Source: Prevotella jejuni (lineage in GTDB: Bacteria; Bacteroidota; Bacteroidia; Bacteroidales; Bacteroidaceae). From it: a DNA stretch of 64,000 nucleotides. Below the pieces are notes generated by a model, which was given only the letters and a program-made list of their open reading frames with translations, was not told the origin of the DNA and did no database searches. The position numbers were made by a program, and so were the translations under genes. The stretch lies in contig NZ_FZNZ01000021.1 of the NCBI RefSeq assembly GCF_900187995.1, positions 1 through 64,000 of the forward strand, given 5' to 3'. Shown piece by piece: positions 18,675 to 28,391 of the stretch; position 1 is the first letter of the stretch, and each line of letters begins with the position of its first letter.

Positions 18675-20015
18675 TTAAATAAACAATTTCTCTACCTTTT
18701 TAATATCGACATTATAACAGAATACCACCACAGAGTCGCCAGCCTCAATCTGTGTGTTACCAGAAACAAGCATTCCTTCTCCGTTTCTTACGAGTCCACC
18801 GATGGTCATTCCCTTTGGGAGATTAAGTTCTCGAACAACTTTCCGAGTCACTTTCGAGTTAGGGCTGGGTACAAACTCAGCCACATCAGCATTGACAGAC
18901 ATAAGGAATTTCACGTTCTCTACGTTTGCGTCGAGTAGCATCTGATAGATATGACTGGCTGCAAGTGCCTTCTTATTGATAATCGTACCAATATCCAGAC
19001 CGTCTGCAGTAGCCACATAATCGAAGTTCTCAACTGATGCTACCGTCTTACGAACGCCCAATCGCTTAGCTGTCAGACAAGCTAAGATATTCGTCTCAGC
19101 ATTAGACGTTAGCGCCACAAAGGCTTGTGTGTGGCGTATTCCTTCTTCTTGTAATAACGCAATATCCCGACCATCACCATTAATGACCAATCGGTCTTCA
19201 CTGAAGACATCGTTCAGAACCTCGCAGCGGGCGGGGTCTTGTTCGATAATCTTTGCATTCATGTATTCTGGTAACATCTTCACTGCACGTGCAGCAGTCT
19301 TGCCACCACCCATGAAGATAACATTCTGTACATCAACATATTGTTCTTTACCAACAATCTTACGGATGTATGGGATATACTGCTTTGTGGTCATGAAATA
19401 AACAAGGTCATACAACTGTAGCGTATCATTACCACCAGGGATGATGGTCTCCTCGTTATGTTTGATAGCAACAACATGATAAGGGTCGTCAGGTCCACTT
19501 ATCTCACGCAGAGGACGGTTAAGAATCTCACAACTCTCACGCACCTTAATACCTAACATCACTAAAGCGCCGTCGTGTACATCCCAACGCTGGCGCACCC
19601 AAGACATTTTTAGACCGTTGATGATGTCCTTTGCTGCAAGAATCTCCGGATAGATGATATCGTTGATACCCATCTGACGAAAGAGCTCTTTGTTCTGTTC
19701 TTCCACATACTCTGGGTTGTCAACACGTGCTACCGTCTTCTTCGCACCCAACTGGTGTGCTATAACACAGGCAGCAATATTAGCCGATTCGTTTGGCGTT
19801 ACTGCTATAAAGAGGTCGGCATGCTCTGCACCAGCATCTTTTAGACCTTTAATATTCGTAGCAGAGCATTCCATCGTAAGCAAGTCATACTCATTACCGA
19901 TTTTCTCCAGGTTCTCTGGGTTCTCATCCATGAGTACAATGTCTTGCATGTTACGTGAGAGTAGCTTTGCCAGATAGGTTCCTATGGCGTAAGCGCCTGA
20001 TATTATAATTTTCAT
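18675..20015 (-). CDS. trkA: Trk system regulatory NAD-binding protein TrkA
   Basis: The 446-aa cytoplasmic protein has two RCK_N/RCK_C repeats. The first Rossmann motif is MKIIISGAYAIGTYLAKLL and the second VIFMGGGKTAARAVKML. ESANIAACVIAHQLGAKKTVARV and its echo ETNILACLTAKRLGVRKTVASV show the internal duplication. It binds NAD(H) or ATP and gates TrkH. It lies between dxs and trkH in one operon. Confidence 0.95.
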   Translation of the reverse strand: MKIIISGAYAIGTYLAKLLSRNMQDIVLMDENPENLEKIGNEYDLLTMECSATNIKGLKDAGAEHADLFIAVTPNESANIAACVIAHQLGAKKTVARVDNPEYVEEQNKELFRQMGINDIIYPEILAAKDIINGLKMSWVRQRWDVHDGALVMLGIKVRESCEILNRPLREISGPDDPYHVVAIKHNEETIIPGGNDTLQLYDLVYFMTTKQYIPYIRKIVGKEQYVDVQNVIFMGGGKTAARAVKMLPEYMNAKIIEQDPARCEVLNDVFSEDRLVINGDGRDIALLQEEGIRHTQAFVALTSNAETNILACLTAKRLGVRKTVASVENFDYVATADGLDIGTIINKKALAASHIYQMLLDANVENVKFLMSVNADVAEFVPSPNSKVTRKVVRELNLPKGMTIGGLVRNGEGMLVSGNTQIEAGDSVVVFCYNVDIKKVEKLFI

Positions 20016-20075
20016 ACCTTATTCTTTTAGAGATGATACGAGGGAGTATATAGTAGGTTGTGGGCGAATGGTCTG

Positions 20076-21998
20076 TTATTCGTTACTATCCAACAACTGT
20101 TTCTTGATGCTTTCTATGTCTATTCCACAGATTTCACGCAGTTGCTGAACAGTTCCCTGTTCTACGAAGTGATCTGGCAATCCCATACGAGTGATATGTG
20201 GTGTATAACCATGATCACTCATCCATTCGGTCACAGCTGAGCCCAAACCACCATTGCGTACACCATCTTCTATCGTTATGATGCGTGAGAAGCGGTTGCC
20301 TACCTCTTCAAGGATTTTCTCATCTAAGGGCTTTAGGAAGCGCATATCATAATGGGCTATTGACGGACAATGCCCATTTGAGGTAGACGACTCTGCTCCC
20401 TCTACCAGTTTAATGGCCTTTTCAACGTCATTACCGATAGGACCGATACTCAATACAGCCACATCCCAACCATCGTGGATACGTCGTCCTGTTCCCACCT
20501 CAATCTCTTTGAGAGGACATTCCCAGTCTGTAAGCACACCCTTCCCACGTGGATAACGGATTACGAAGGTGCCTTTTCCTGGCAACTGTGCCGTGTACAT
20601 CAATCGACGTAACTCACGCTCGTCCATTGGGGAAGCGATTGTAAGATTTGGGATAGGACGTAAGAAGGCCATGTCGAAAGCTCCATGATGGGTCGCACCA
20701 TCCTCACCCACCAAGCCAGCACGGTCTAAGCAGATAACAACAGGAAGATTGAGGATAGCAGTGTCATGGATGATACTATCGTATGCACGTTGTGAGAAAG
20801 CACTATAAATATTACAGAAAGGCTGCAACCCATCCTTTGCCATGCCCGCAGAGAAAGTCACTGCATGGGCTTCAGCAATACCAACATCGAATGTTCTCTC
20901 AGGCATAACGTCCATCATAATATTCATCGAACAACCTGTTGGCATGGCTGGCGTTACTCCAACAATGCGTTTATTCTTTTTGGCAAGTTCTAACAGTGTC
21001 TTGCCAAACACGTCTTGGAACTTAGGAGGTTCGTTACTGCTGTCTTGCACAATACGCTTGCCCGTCTCTGGATCAAACTTACCGGGGGCATGCCATACCG
21101 TTGCACTCTTCTCAGCTGGTTCGTATCCTTTTCCCTTCTTGGTGTGCAGATGAAGTAGCTTTGGTCCCTTCATGTCTTTCAACTGGCGAAGAATACGCAC
21201 TAATTCCTCAACATTATTACCATCAAAAGGACCGAAGTAGCGGATATTCATGCCCTCGAACATGTTCTGCTGATGTGATAAAGCCGACTTTAACGCATTG
21301 TTAAAGCGTAACAAACCTTTGCGACGTTCGTCATTCAGTAGACCTTTATCACGCAACCACTGTGATGCCTTGAAGCGTAGTCGGTTATAAGTCTCGTTGG
21401 TATCAAGCTTTAATAGATATTGCTCCATACCCCCCACAGCTCTGTCAATAGACATGTCATTATCATTCAGAATGATAAGTAAGTCATTAGGTTGGCTGGA
21501 GACATTGTTCAGTCCTTCGAAGGCTAAGCCTCCACTCATTGCACCATCACCAATGATGGCAACCACATGACGCTGCTGCTTCGTCAGTTTAGAAGCAACC
21601 GCCATACCCAATGCTGCAGAGATAGAGTTAGAGGCATGACCACAAGTAAACGTGTCGTATTCGCTCTCAAAAGGAGAGGGGAAAGGCATTAATCCGTTTA
21701 ACTTACGGTTATTACAGAAGTTCTCACGTCGACCTGTAAGAATCTTGTGTCCGTATGCTTGATGTCCCACATCCCAAACGAGACGATCTTCTGGAGTGTT
21801 GAAAACATAGTGGCAGGCTACCGTTATCTCAGTTGCTCCTAAGCTGGAGGCAAGATGACCTGGATTGACGGCAACCTCTTCAATGATATCTTTGCGCAAC
21901 TGCTGACATAATCTTGGCAATTCATCTAACGTTAACTTGCGCAAGTCGGCAGGTGACTGTATTTTATTTAGAAGGTCGAACTTATTTTCCTTTGACAT
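20076..21998 (-). CDS. dxs: 1-deoxy-D-xylulose-5-phosphate synthase
   Basis: The 640-aa thiamine-diphosphate enzyme makes DXP from pyruvate and glyceraldehyde 3-phosphate, the first step of the MEP isoprenoid pathway. Visible motifs are [24 protein letters not shown], the cofactor motif [15 protein letters not shown], and [18 protein letters not shown] in the transketolase domain. ATG 21998 is chosen over 22019 because the promoter at 22022-22051 puts the RNA start at about 22015. The gene heads the dxs-trkA-trkH operon; trkA starts 60 bp downstream. Confidence 0.97.
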   Translation of the reverse strand: MSKENKFDLLNKIQSPADLRKLTLDELPRLCQQLRKDIIEEVAVNPGHLASSLGATEITVACHYVFNTPEDRLVWDVGHQAYGHKILTGRRENFCNNRKLNGLMPFPSPFESEYDTFTCGHASNSISAALGMAVASKLTKQQRHVVAIIGDGAMSGGLAFEGLNNVSSQPNDLLIILNDNDMSIDRAVGGMEQYLLKLDTNETYNRLRFKASQWLRDKGLLNDERRKGLLRFNNALKSALSHQQNMFEGMNIRYFGPFDGNNVEELVRILRQLKDMKGPKLLHLHTKKGKGYEPAEKSATVWHAPGKFDPETGKRIVQDSSNEPPKFQDVFGKTLLELAKKNKRIVGVTPAMPTGCSMNIMMDVMPERTFDVGIAEAHAVTFSAGMAKDGLQPFCNIYSAFSQRAYDSIIHDTAILNLPVVICLDRAGLVGEDGATHHGAFDMAFLRPIPNLTIASPMDERELRRLMYTAQLPGKGTFVIRYPRGKGVLTDWECPLKEIEVGTGRRIHDGWDVAVLSIGPIGNDVEKAIKLVEGAESSTSNGHCPSIAHYDMRFLKPLDEKILEEVGNRFSRIITIEDGVRNGGLGSAVTEWMSDHGYTPHITRMGLPDHFVEQGTVQQLREICGIDIESIKKQLLDSNE

Positions 21999-22021
21999 TG
22001 TCGAATAACATGAAAACAATG

Positions 22022-22051
22022 CAAAGGTACGCTAAATAGCTTAAAAAGCAA
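22022..22051 (-). promoter_or_regulatory. dxs operon promoter
   Basis: TTG (22049-22051), 19 nt, then TACCTTTG (22022-22029) on the minus strand. This near-perfect match fixes the dxs start codon at 21998. Confidence 0.8.
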
Positions 22052-22456
22052 AATAAAACAGTGAGGTATTCTGTTATTTATCCCAAAACGAGCCTTATAT
22101 GAATGTTTGATATTGATTACCCAAACATGGAGACAGCGATACTACTTGTTAGAAGAAATGTTTTTAAGATGGTATGTTGTTACTCATAAAGCTTCGTGTA
22201 ATTTTACTATAAACTAATAAGATACCTGCTTGCAGGAGGTTAACAGCAATGAAAAGGAGTTTTGTTGGATGGAGATTTACTATAGATAAGGTGTTATAGG
22301 TTCAGATGGTAATGGGCAGTAGGATAGTGGACATTCATCACTTCATATATAACGTGGTGTGTCTACTTCTATTCTCGTCTTTCTTCTGCAAAGTCCCACA
22401 CTAAGTTCTTATAAAGAGTGGATAGAAGCATGGAATGATGAGAGTATATAAAAACA
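22052..22456. other. Intergenic stretch of about 400 bp, nothing identified
   Basis: No ORF with coding character, RNA gene or repeat could be supported here. It may be the site of a lost gene. Confidence 0.5.
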
Positions 22457-22487
22457 ATAGGGATGAACCTTAAAGATTCATCCCTAT
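22457..22487 (-). terminator. ompA-like gene terminator
   Basis: ATAGGGATGAA (22457-22467) pairs perfectly with TTCATCCCTAT (22477-22487). On the minus strand it is followed by TGTTTTTA. Confidence 0.8.
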
Positions 22488-22537
22488 CAGTTATTCTTGT
22501 CAACTAACCTTTGTCGGTTAGTGAGTTGTTAGCTTGA

Positions 22538-23620
22538 TTACTTAACGTAAACAACAGCCAAACGGTTAGATGTTACACCCTGTACACCCTGACCCTTAGC
22601 CTCATCAACGATGACACCACGGCTCTGGAGATACTTAGCAACAACGTCTGCACGGTTCTGAGAGAGGCGGTCGTTGAATGCCTTAGAACCCTCTGGAGAA
22701 GCTGTACCTACGATCTGTACGTGACGGCCAGACTTAACCTCGTCAAGAGCCTTCTTAGCATCGTTTGTAAGGAAGTACTTACCTTGAGCGAATGTTACGA
22801 ATACCAAGTTGTCAATGCAGAGAGTCTGAGTTGTCTGTGCAGGAACTTCCTTAACAACTTCCTTAACGACTTCCTTGATAACCTCCTTTGGTTTAGCGTT
22901 AAGCTGGTCACGGAGAGAGTTAATCTCATCGTTCAACTCACCAACATTCCAAACCTTGAAGTTGTGAGTACCATTAGAAGTCTTGAACTTGTAGTTAAGA
23001 CCTACGAAGAGACCGAGCTGTGCTGCCTGCTTTCCAAACTGAATAGCATCGCCAGGACCGTGGGTGAGGTTCCAGAGAACTGCTGGTTCAACATAAAACT
23101 GCCAAGCTCTCTTTTCACCAAGGTTGTAAGCGAATGTAAGACCAGTCTTAGCTGTCAACTCTGTATCATCACCAGTGTTACCAGTCTGAATGAGGTGCTT
23201 GTCACCGTAAGTAATCCAGTAACCGATACCTGCCTCAGCTCCTACCTCGAAACGACGGTCTGGGTTGTACTCGCAGAAAAGGTTTGTGAAGTTGATAGTA
23301 CCATTCAAACCGAGGTTGATAGCACGAACAACAGTGTGGCTGTTAGAGAAACCTAATGAACCAGTCTGCCAACGGTTGTCACCGAAGAAAGCAAGACCCT
23401 CGAGGTTTGCACCATAAACTGGGCTGAACTGCTTACCGAGCTTAAGACCTGCTACAGGGTTAACTGGAGCGAAATGTTTGAAATTAAGAGGACCTGTAAC
23501 ACCACCCTCAACGCCGAGGTAAATGTTGTCAAATGCCTTAGCCTTCTCGTAAGCTACCTGAGCTTGTGTACTTGTGATACCCATAGCGAGCATCGAAAGT
23601 GCAATCAAAAACTTTTTCAT
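22538..23620 (-). CDS. OmpA-family outer membrane protein
   Basis: The 360-aa protein has a signal peptide (MKKFLIALSMLAMGITSTQAQ), an N-terminal beta-barrel of about 200 residues with alternating aromatic strands, and a linker with four VVKEV-like repeats (KEVIKEVVKEVVKEVP). It ends with an OmpA C-terminal peptidoglycan-binding domain (residues about 265-360: QIVGTASPEGSKAFNDRLSQNRADVVAKYL and NRLAVVYVK). This type is a major surface protein of Prevotella and Porphyromonas that anchors the outer membrane to the wall. A TACCTTTG -7 box lies at 23674-23681. Confidence 0.93.
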   Translation of the reverse strand: MKKFLIALSMLAMGITSTQAQVAYEKAKAFDNIYLGVEGGVTGPLNFKHFAPVNPVAGLKLGKQFSPVYGANLEGLAFFGDNRWQTGSLGFSNSHTVVRAINLGLNGTINFTNLFCEYNPDRRFEVGAEAGIGYWITYGDKHLIQTGNTGDDTELTAKTGLTFAYNLGEKRAWQFYVEPAVLWNLTHGPGDAIQFGKQAAQLGLFVGLNYKFKTSNGTHNFKVWNVGELNDEINSLRDQLNAKPKEVIKEVVKEVVKEVPAQTTQTLCIDNLVFVTFAQGKYFLTNDAKKALDEVKSGRHVQIVGTASPEGSKAFNDRLSQNRADVVAKYLQSRGVIVDEAKGQGVQGVTSNRLAVVYVK

Positions 23621-23673
23621 AAATGCTTAATATTAATTCTGTTAATTTTAGCGACTTAATTATATTCGGTGTG

Positions 23674-23681
23674 CAAAGGTA
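23674..23681 (-). promoter_or_regulatory. -7 box of the ompA-like gene
   Basis: TACCTTTG on the minus strand, about 46 nt before the ATG. The -33 element is weak. Confidence 0.55.
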
Positions 23682-24056
23682 GCACTTTTTTTGAATAGAC
23701 TACATTATTTCATAGAAAAAATTCTAATTTTTAGGTAAAAAAGTGCTTTTTCAACATCTTTTTCAGCGTTTTAGACAATAAAACGGGCTAAATGTGGTTA
23801 TGTAGCTCGTTCCTTTCTGCACGGAAAAGGGCAACGAAGAAGGGCTAATTTACCAACAAATGTTTCCTATTAAACAATGCTTATAGGATGTTTCCATCCT
23901 CTTTAAGACACAAGGGTATGATTTTCTAATCTTTTGGAAAGTCTCCCTTCGCATGTCTCTTTCCACCTTATTATATATAATATATCTTTTTCTATTGACA
24001 TATCTACGTATAAGAGGGTGATTCTCGATAATATTTTTTAGTCATTCCTTCCTTAT
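23682..24056. other. Intergenic stretch between ompA-like gene and MATE gene
   Basis: About 375 bp of A/T-rich DNA with no supported gene or RNA. Confidence 0.5.
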
Positions 24057-25478
24057 TTAAGTCTTTCGGAGACGCTTGAAGAGGTAGAAGATAAACATCA
24101 TACCACGTAGAGAAAGCTCGACAGCCATTGCAAACCATACACCACGCAGACCGTACTGGGACGCAAGGCAATAGGCTAATGTCAGACGGATAAGCCACAT
24201 ACTACCCAAATTAATCATCGAAGGTTTCAATGTGTCACCTGCTCCGACACAGACGCTATATGCCACGATGGCTGCTGCAAAGAATGGTTCGGCAAATGCT
24301 TCAATGCGGAGAATAGAAGTTCCCAAGTCTTGAATGGCTGTAACAGGAGATAAGAGTCCTATCATTTCTGGGGCAAAGATATACATCACAACACCCATGA
24401 AGGCCATGACTATCATACCCAGAAAGACTGTCATCCATGCGAAGCTACGATGGAGGTCACGTCTGTCAGCCCCCACACTCTGGCCTACTAAGGTTGTGGC
24501 AGCCTCACTGATGCCATATCCAGGCATATAACATAAGCTCTCTGCTGTAATAGCAAACGAATGTGCAGCAATCGCAACATTGCCCAAAGGAGCCACGATC
24601 ATCGTTGATACGAGTTGAGCACCATTCATGAGTAGGTACTGTAAACCCATTGGTGCACTAATCTTCAGTGCGTTCCAGATATACTGCCATCGCCATGAGA
24701 AGCGTTCAGTATCTTGTTTCCATGCCAAAATAGGACTGCGGAAGATGGCATAATAAGCCAAGGGTAAAGCGACACAGACGAAGGCTAAGAGACTACCGAG
24801 GGCTGCACCAGCAACACCAGCACCAAAGCCTGGCATCGTCAGCTCTATCCCGAAGAGTGAGATAGTACGTGTAGGGAATATCAAGAAGTAGTTGAAAATA
24901 ACGTCCAACACGCACATCAGTATTGCCATCATACTTGGACGACGCATGTCACCAGCCACTTTAAGCATAGCTCCCGACATGTATTCAATCAGATGAAATG
25001 GTGTGATACCGGAGAAGATGAGGAAGTAGACCATTGCATCATGCTGTATATCAGTTCCTCCACCGAGCCATATAGGGAGGCGTGGACCAATAAGGAAGGC
25101 GATAAGTAGCATTAACAACGAGAAGCAAAGTCCAAAGACATAGCCATGCCGCATGACTGCACGTGCCTTTGGAAAGTCATTCGCACCAATGAAATGAGCC
25201 ACTTGTACAGAGAAACCCATCGTCACGGCACTCACTAAAGAGAAGATAAGCCATGTGGCTGGTTCGACAAGTCCAATGGCTGCTGATGGTTCTGCACCAA
25301 GCGATCCCACCATTCCAGCATCGATATAAAACATCAGTACCGTTGTTACTTGCGCTAAGATAGATGGGATGCTGAGTTGGATAATGAGATTAAACTTCTC
25401 ATTCCTGCTCATCATCTCACCACTTCTAATCTTGGTGAGAAGCCTATCTGTGACGGATTTACGGAAGGATAAATGCAC
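24057..25478 (-). CDS. MATE-family multidrug/toxin efflux pump
   Basis: The 473-aa membrane protein has twelve hydrophobic segments and MATE-type repeats: IQLSIPSILAQVTTVLMFYIDAGMVG at the N-terminus, GAEPSAAIGL, and the second-half equivalent MNGAQLVSTMIVAPLGNVAIAAHSFA. MATE pumps export drugs or metabolites using Na+ or H+ gradients. The first frame start is GTG 25478; ATG 25415 or 25412 are equally possible. No regulator adjoins it. Confidence 0.93.
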   Translation of the reverse strand: MHLSFRKSVTDRLLTKIRSGEMMSRNEKFNLIIQLSIPSILAQVTTVLMFYIDAGMVGSLGAEPSAAIGLVEPATWLIFSLVSAVTMGFSVQVAHFIGANDFPKARAVMRHGYVFGLCFSLLMLLIAFLIGPRLPIWLGGGTDIQHDAMVYFLIFSGITPFHLIEYMSGAMLKVAGDMRRPSMMAILMCVLDVIFNYFLIFPTRTISLFGIELTMPGFGAGVAGAALGSLLAFVCVALPLAYYAIFRSPILAWKQDTERFSWRWQYIWNALKISAPMGLQYLLMNGAQLVSTMIVAPLGNVAIAAHSFAITAESLCYMPGYGISEAATTLVGQSVGADRRDLHRSFAWMTVFLGMIVMAFMGVVMYIFAPEMIGLLSPVTAIQDLGTSILRIEAFAEPFFAAAIVAYSVCVGAGDTLKPSMINLGSMWLIRLTLAYCLASQYGLRGVWFAMAVELSLRGMMFIFYLFKRLRKT

Positions 25479-25590
25479 GGAACTACTATGATATCTGACG
25501 AGTGAAACCTAAGTAATTATTCAAGAAAGATGCGTGAAAGGGAGAGGCGGAAGACGTTATAGAAGGAGTGGTAGCTAATGAAAAGAGAAA

Positions 25591-25653
25591 AGGGACATCA
25601 ATCTCGTCTGTTCACTTCTGTTCTAAAAACGAACACACGAGACTTTGTGCCCC
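25591..25653. repeat. Long imperfect stem-loop between MATE and FKBP genes
   Basis: The arm starting at about 25591 (GGGACATCAATCTCGT...TGTTC) pairs with the arm ending at about 25653 (GAACA...ACGAGACTTTGTGCCC) with a few mismatches. It would fold as a hairpin of about 63 nt. It may terminate the minus-strand FKBP gene. Confidence 0.5.
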
Positions 25654-25709
25654 TATACTATAAGACTAAAACTTGTTCTGACCTTCTTATGCAGCCTTTA
25701 TGCTACCTT

Positions 25710-26390
25710 TTAATCCTTCAATTTCACGCCTGGATGAGAGAAATCATTCAGTCGTAAATCAAAGATGAGGGTTGAGTAAGCTGGTACAACACCAGAGTTC
25801 TTCTCACCATAACCCAACTGATAAGGGATGTAAACAGTCCAATGATCGCCACGGTGCATTGACATTAAGGCTGTTGTGAAACCATCGACAAGACTCGTCG
25901 GCTTACCCTCAGCATCGTAAGTAAGTCCGATGTAGCTGTGTACAGGGCGTGATGTTGCAGCGTTGAACTGGTTGCTTGACCATGACTTATCAAAGATAAG
26001 CCCCGATGTATAAGTCGTAGATGGAATCAGTCGACCCATATAGTGCATAGACACAGAGTCAGAATACAACGGACTTGTCGTACCTGTCCCTGCCTGTTCT
26101 ACGTGTGCAATGATATAGTTTTCTGGACGATAAGTAAGCGCAGAACCTGTAGTTTGCTTCTGATTTTGGAAGGTGTAATTAAGTATTATCTTCCAAGAAG
26201 TGTCGCCACCCTTAATCTTCTGTTGGGTAGTCGTGTATAGATTATCCCAATAGGTCTCGTTTTTCGACTGCCAATTAGCATATTCTTCTACAGTATCATC
26301 ATTCTCAGTACATGAGGTGAAGAGGCCTGTAGACAGCATCATTCCACCTAAGCAGAAGACACCAATCAAGGTCTTAATATTCTTTGTCAT
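25710..26390 (-). CDS. FKBP-type peptidyl-prolyl isomerase lipoprotein
   Basis: The 226-aa product has a lipoprotein signal with lipobox FTSC (MTKNIKTLIG...LSTGLFTSC) and an FKBP fold in its second half: DSVSMHYMGRLIPS, GLIFDKSW, LVDGFTTALMSMHRGDHWTVYIPYQLGYGEK, YSTLIFDLRL. It probably assists folding of exported proteins at the periplasmic side of a membrane. It follows glyS on the same strand, an arrangement I recall from other Bacteroidales. Confidence 0.9.
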   Translation of the reverse strand: MTKNIKTLIGVFCLGGMMLSTGLFTSCTENDDTVEEYANWQSKNETYWDNLYTTTQQKIKGGDTSWKIILNYTFQNQKQTTGSALTYRPENYIIAHVEQAGTGTTSPLYSDSVSMHYMGRLIPSTTYTSGLIFDKSWSSNQFNAATSRPVHSYIGLTYDAEGKPTSLVDGFTTALMSMHRGDHWTVYIPYQLGYGEKNSGVVPAYSTLIFDLRLNDFSHPGVKLKD

Positions 26391-26503
26391 AGTCTGTTAT
26401 TTGGCTATAAAAAGTTGACAGGGCAGGTTTTCTTGTTCTTCTTCGATCGTTTCTACGCTCTTTAGAGAACCAAAAGAACCTGTTCTGCTACCTTTCTCTT
26501 AAA

Positions 26504-28051
26504 TTAGTCAATATCAATCTTCTTCAGTAATGAGGTGATAGATACGCGATCTTCGATAATCTCGCGCAGCTTCTCAACTGGTACACGCTCCTGCTTCATA
26601 GAGTCACGATAACGTAGCGTAACAGTGTTATCCTTCAGTGTATCACCATCAACAGTCACGCAGAAAGGAGTACCGATGGCATCCTGACGGCGATAACGCT
26701 TACCGATAGAGTCCTTAGCCTCCATGTGTGTGTTGAAGTGGAACTTAAGATTGTTAACAATCTCTTGTGCCTTCTCTGGCAGACCGTCCTTGTTTACCAA
26801 TGGAAGAACCGCACACTTAACAGGTGCCAATGGCTCTGGCAATTTCAAAACAACACGACTTGAACCGTTCTCCAAAGCCTCCTCTGTATAGCTGTGACAC
26901 ATAACAGAGAGGAACATACGGTCAACACCGATAGAAGTCTCTACTACGAATGGAGTGTAATTTTCGTTGCGTTCTGGGTCGAAGTACTTCACCTGACGAC
27001 CAGAATATTTCTCATGCTGAGAGAGGTCGTAGTTCGTACGAGAGTGGATACCCTCCACCTCCTTGAAACCAAACGGCATGTGGAACTCGATGTCAGTTGC
27101 AGCATTTGCATAGTGAGCCAATTTCTCGTGGTCGTGGAAGCGGTAGTTATCGTCGCCCATACCAAGTGCCTCATGCCATGCCAAGCGATGTTTCTTCCAA
27201 TAATCAAACCATGTCATCTCTGTTCCAGGCTGGCAGAAGAACTGCATCTCCATCTGTTCGAACTCACGCATACGGAAGACAAACTGACGTGCAACAATCT
27301 CGTTACGGAAAGCTTTACCAATCTGACAGATACCGAAAGGCAATTTCATACGACCCGTCTTCTGTACGTTGAGGAAGTTCACAAAGATGCCCTGCGCTGT
27401 CTCTGGGCGCAAATAAATCTTGTTAGTAGCATCAGCAGATGCACCCACCTCGGTAGAGAACATAAGATTAAACTGTCGAACGTCCGTCCAATTGGTTGTA
27501 CCGCTGATTGGATCAACGATTCCTTCGTCAAGAATAATCTGCTTCAAGGCCTCAAGGTCTGGTCCTTGCATTGCTTCTGTATAGCGTGCATGGAGGTCAT
27601 CGCGCTTCTTCTGGTTTTCAAGGACACGTGGGTTAGTCTCACGGAACTTAGCCTCATCAAAGGCGTCGCCAAACTTCTTAGCAGCCTTAGCTACTTCTTT
27701 CGCAATCTTCTCCTCGTATTTACCAATCTGGTCCTCGATGAGGTTATCAGCACGATAACGCTTCTTAGAATCGCGGTTGTCTATCAATGGGTCGTTGAAA
27801 GCATCAACGTGACCACTTGCTTTCCATACTGTAGGATGCATGAAGATAGATGCATCGATACCAACAATATTGCTGTGTAGCAATACCATTGACTGCCACC
27901 AATATTGTTTGATATTGTTTTTTAGCTCAACACCATTCTGCCCATAGTCATAAACAGCTGCTAAACCATCATAAATATCACTACTTGGGAAGACGAAACC
28001 ATACTCCTTACAGTGGCTTACAATCTTCTTGAAAACATCCTCTTGTGCCAT
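26504..28051 (-). CDS. glyS: Glycyl-tRNA synthetase, single-chain dimeric type
   Basis: The 515-aa class II synthetase charges tRNA-Gly. Visible are motif 1/2 surroundings (YLRPETAQGIFVNF; GKAFRNEIVARQFVFRMREFEQMEMQFF), motif 3 (ETSIGVDRMFLSVM) and a C-terminal anticodon-binding domain (PVKCAVLPLVNKDGL). It is the alpha2 form, not the alpha2beta2 form of many bacteria. A TAACTTTG -7 box at 28082-28089 lies 31 nt before the ATG. Confidence 0.97.
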   Translation of the reverse strand: MAQEDVFKKIVSHCKEYGFVFPSSDIYDGLAAVYDYGQNGVELKNNIKQYWWQSMVLLHSNIVGIDASIFMHPTVWKASGHVDAFNDPLIDNRDSKKRYRADNLIEDQIGKYEEKIAKEVAKAAKKFGDAFDEAKFRETNPRVLENQKKRDDLHARYTEAMQGPDLEALKQIILDEGIVDPISGTTNWTDVRQFNLMFSTEVGASADATNKIYLRPETAQGIFVNFLNVQKTGRMKLPFGICQIGKAFRNEIVARQFVFRMREFEQMEMQFFCQPGTEMTWFDYWKKHRLAWHEALGMGDDNYRFHDHEKLAHYANAATDIEFHMPFGFKEVEGIHSRTNYDLSQHEKYSGRQVKYFDPERNENYTPFVVETSIGVDRMFLSVMCHSYTEEALENGSSRVVLKLPEPLAPVKCAVLPLVNKDGLPEKAQEIVNNLKFHFNTHMEAKDSIGKRYRRQDAIGTPFCVTVDGDTLKDNTVTLRYRDSMKQERVPVEKLREIIEDRVSITSLLKKIDID

Positions 28052-28081
28052 AATTATCTATTTATACCTTAATTTTTGACG

Positions 28082-28089
28082 CAAAGTTA
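28082..28089 (-). promoter_or_regulatory. -7 box of glyS
   Basis: TAACTTTG on the minus strand matches TAnnTTTG. No clear -33 TTG. Confidence 0.5.
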
Positions 28090-28315
28090 CGCTTTTTTAG
28101 CCGAAAAAGAATAGGTTTACTGCGAAACTTTCGCCTAAATCGATTATTCTCAAAGTAAGTTTTGAATTGTAGGGAGTCGAGACGTGGCATCTACTAAAGT
28201 CCCCATTTGCTATCTGCGGTTCCCTTTGTGACACATGGAGGAGGGCTATGACACAGGCGAAACGAGCGTAGGCTGCAAACAGAAAACCAATTCGAACACT
28301 TGAATAAGCTATAAT
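28090..28315. other. Divergent intergenic region between glyS and parC
   Basis: About 225 bp without a supported gene, between the glyS -7 box and the parC promoter. Confidence 0.5.
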
Positions 28316-28346
28316 TTGCCTGTTTACTTTTTTTTTCGTACATTTG
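28316..28346 (+). promoter_or_regulatory. parC promoter
   Basis: TTG (28316-28318), 20 nt, then TACATTTG (28339-28346). The leader is about 40 nt. Confidence 0.65.
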
Positions 28347-28391
28347 CAGTCTTATGAAGCTTGCTTCTTAAAGAGATAAAACAAGAACTAT

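Noticed and set aside
26894..27880. 328-codon plus-strand frame opposite glyS
   Set aside because: Long antisense frame caused by codon use in the highly conserved glyS gene; no independent support.
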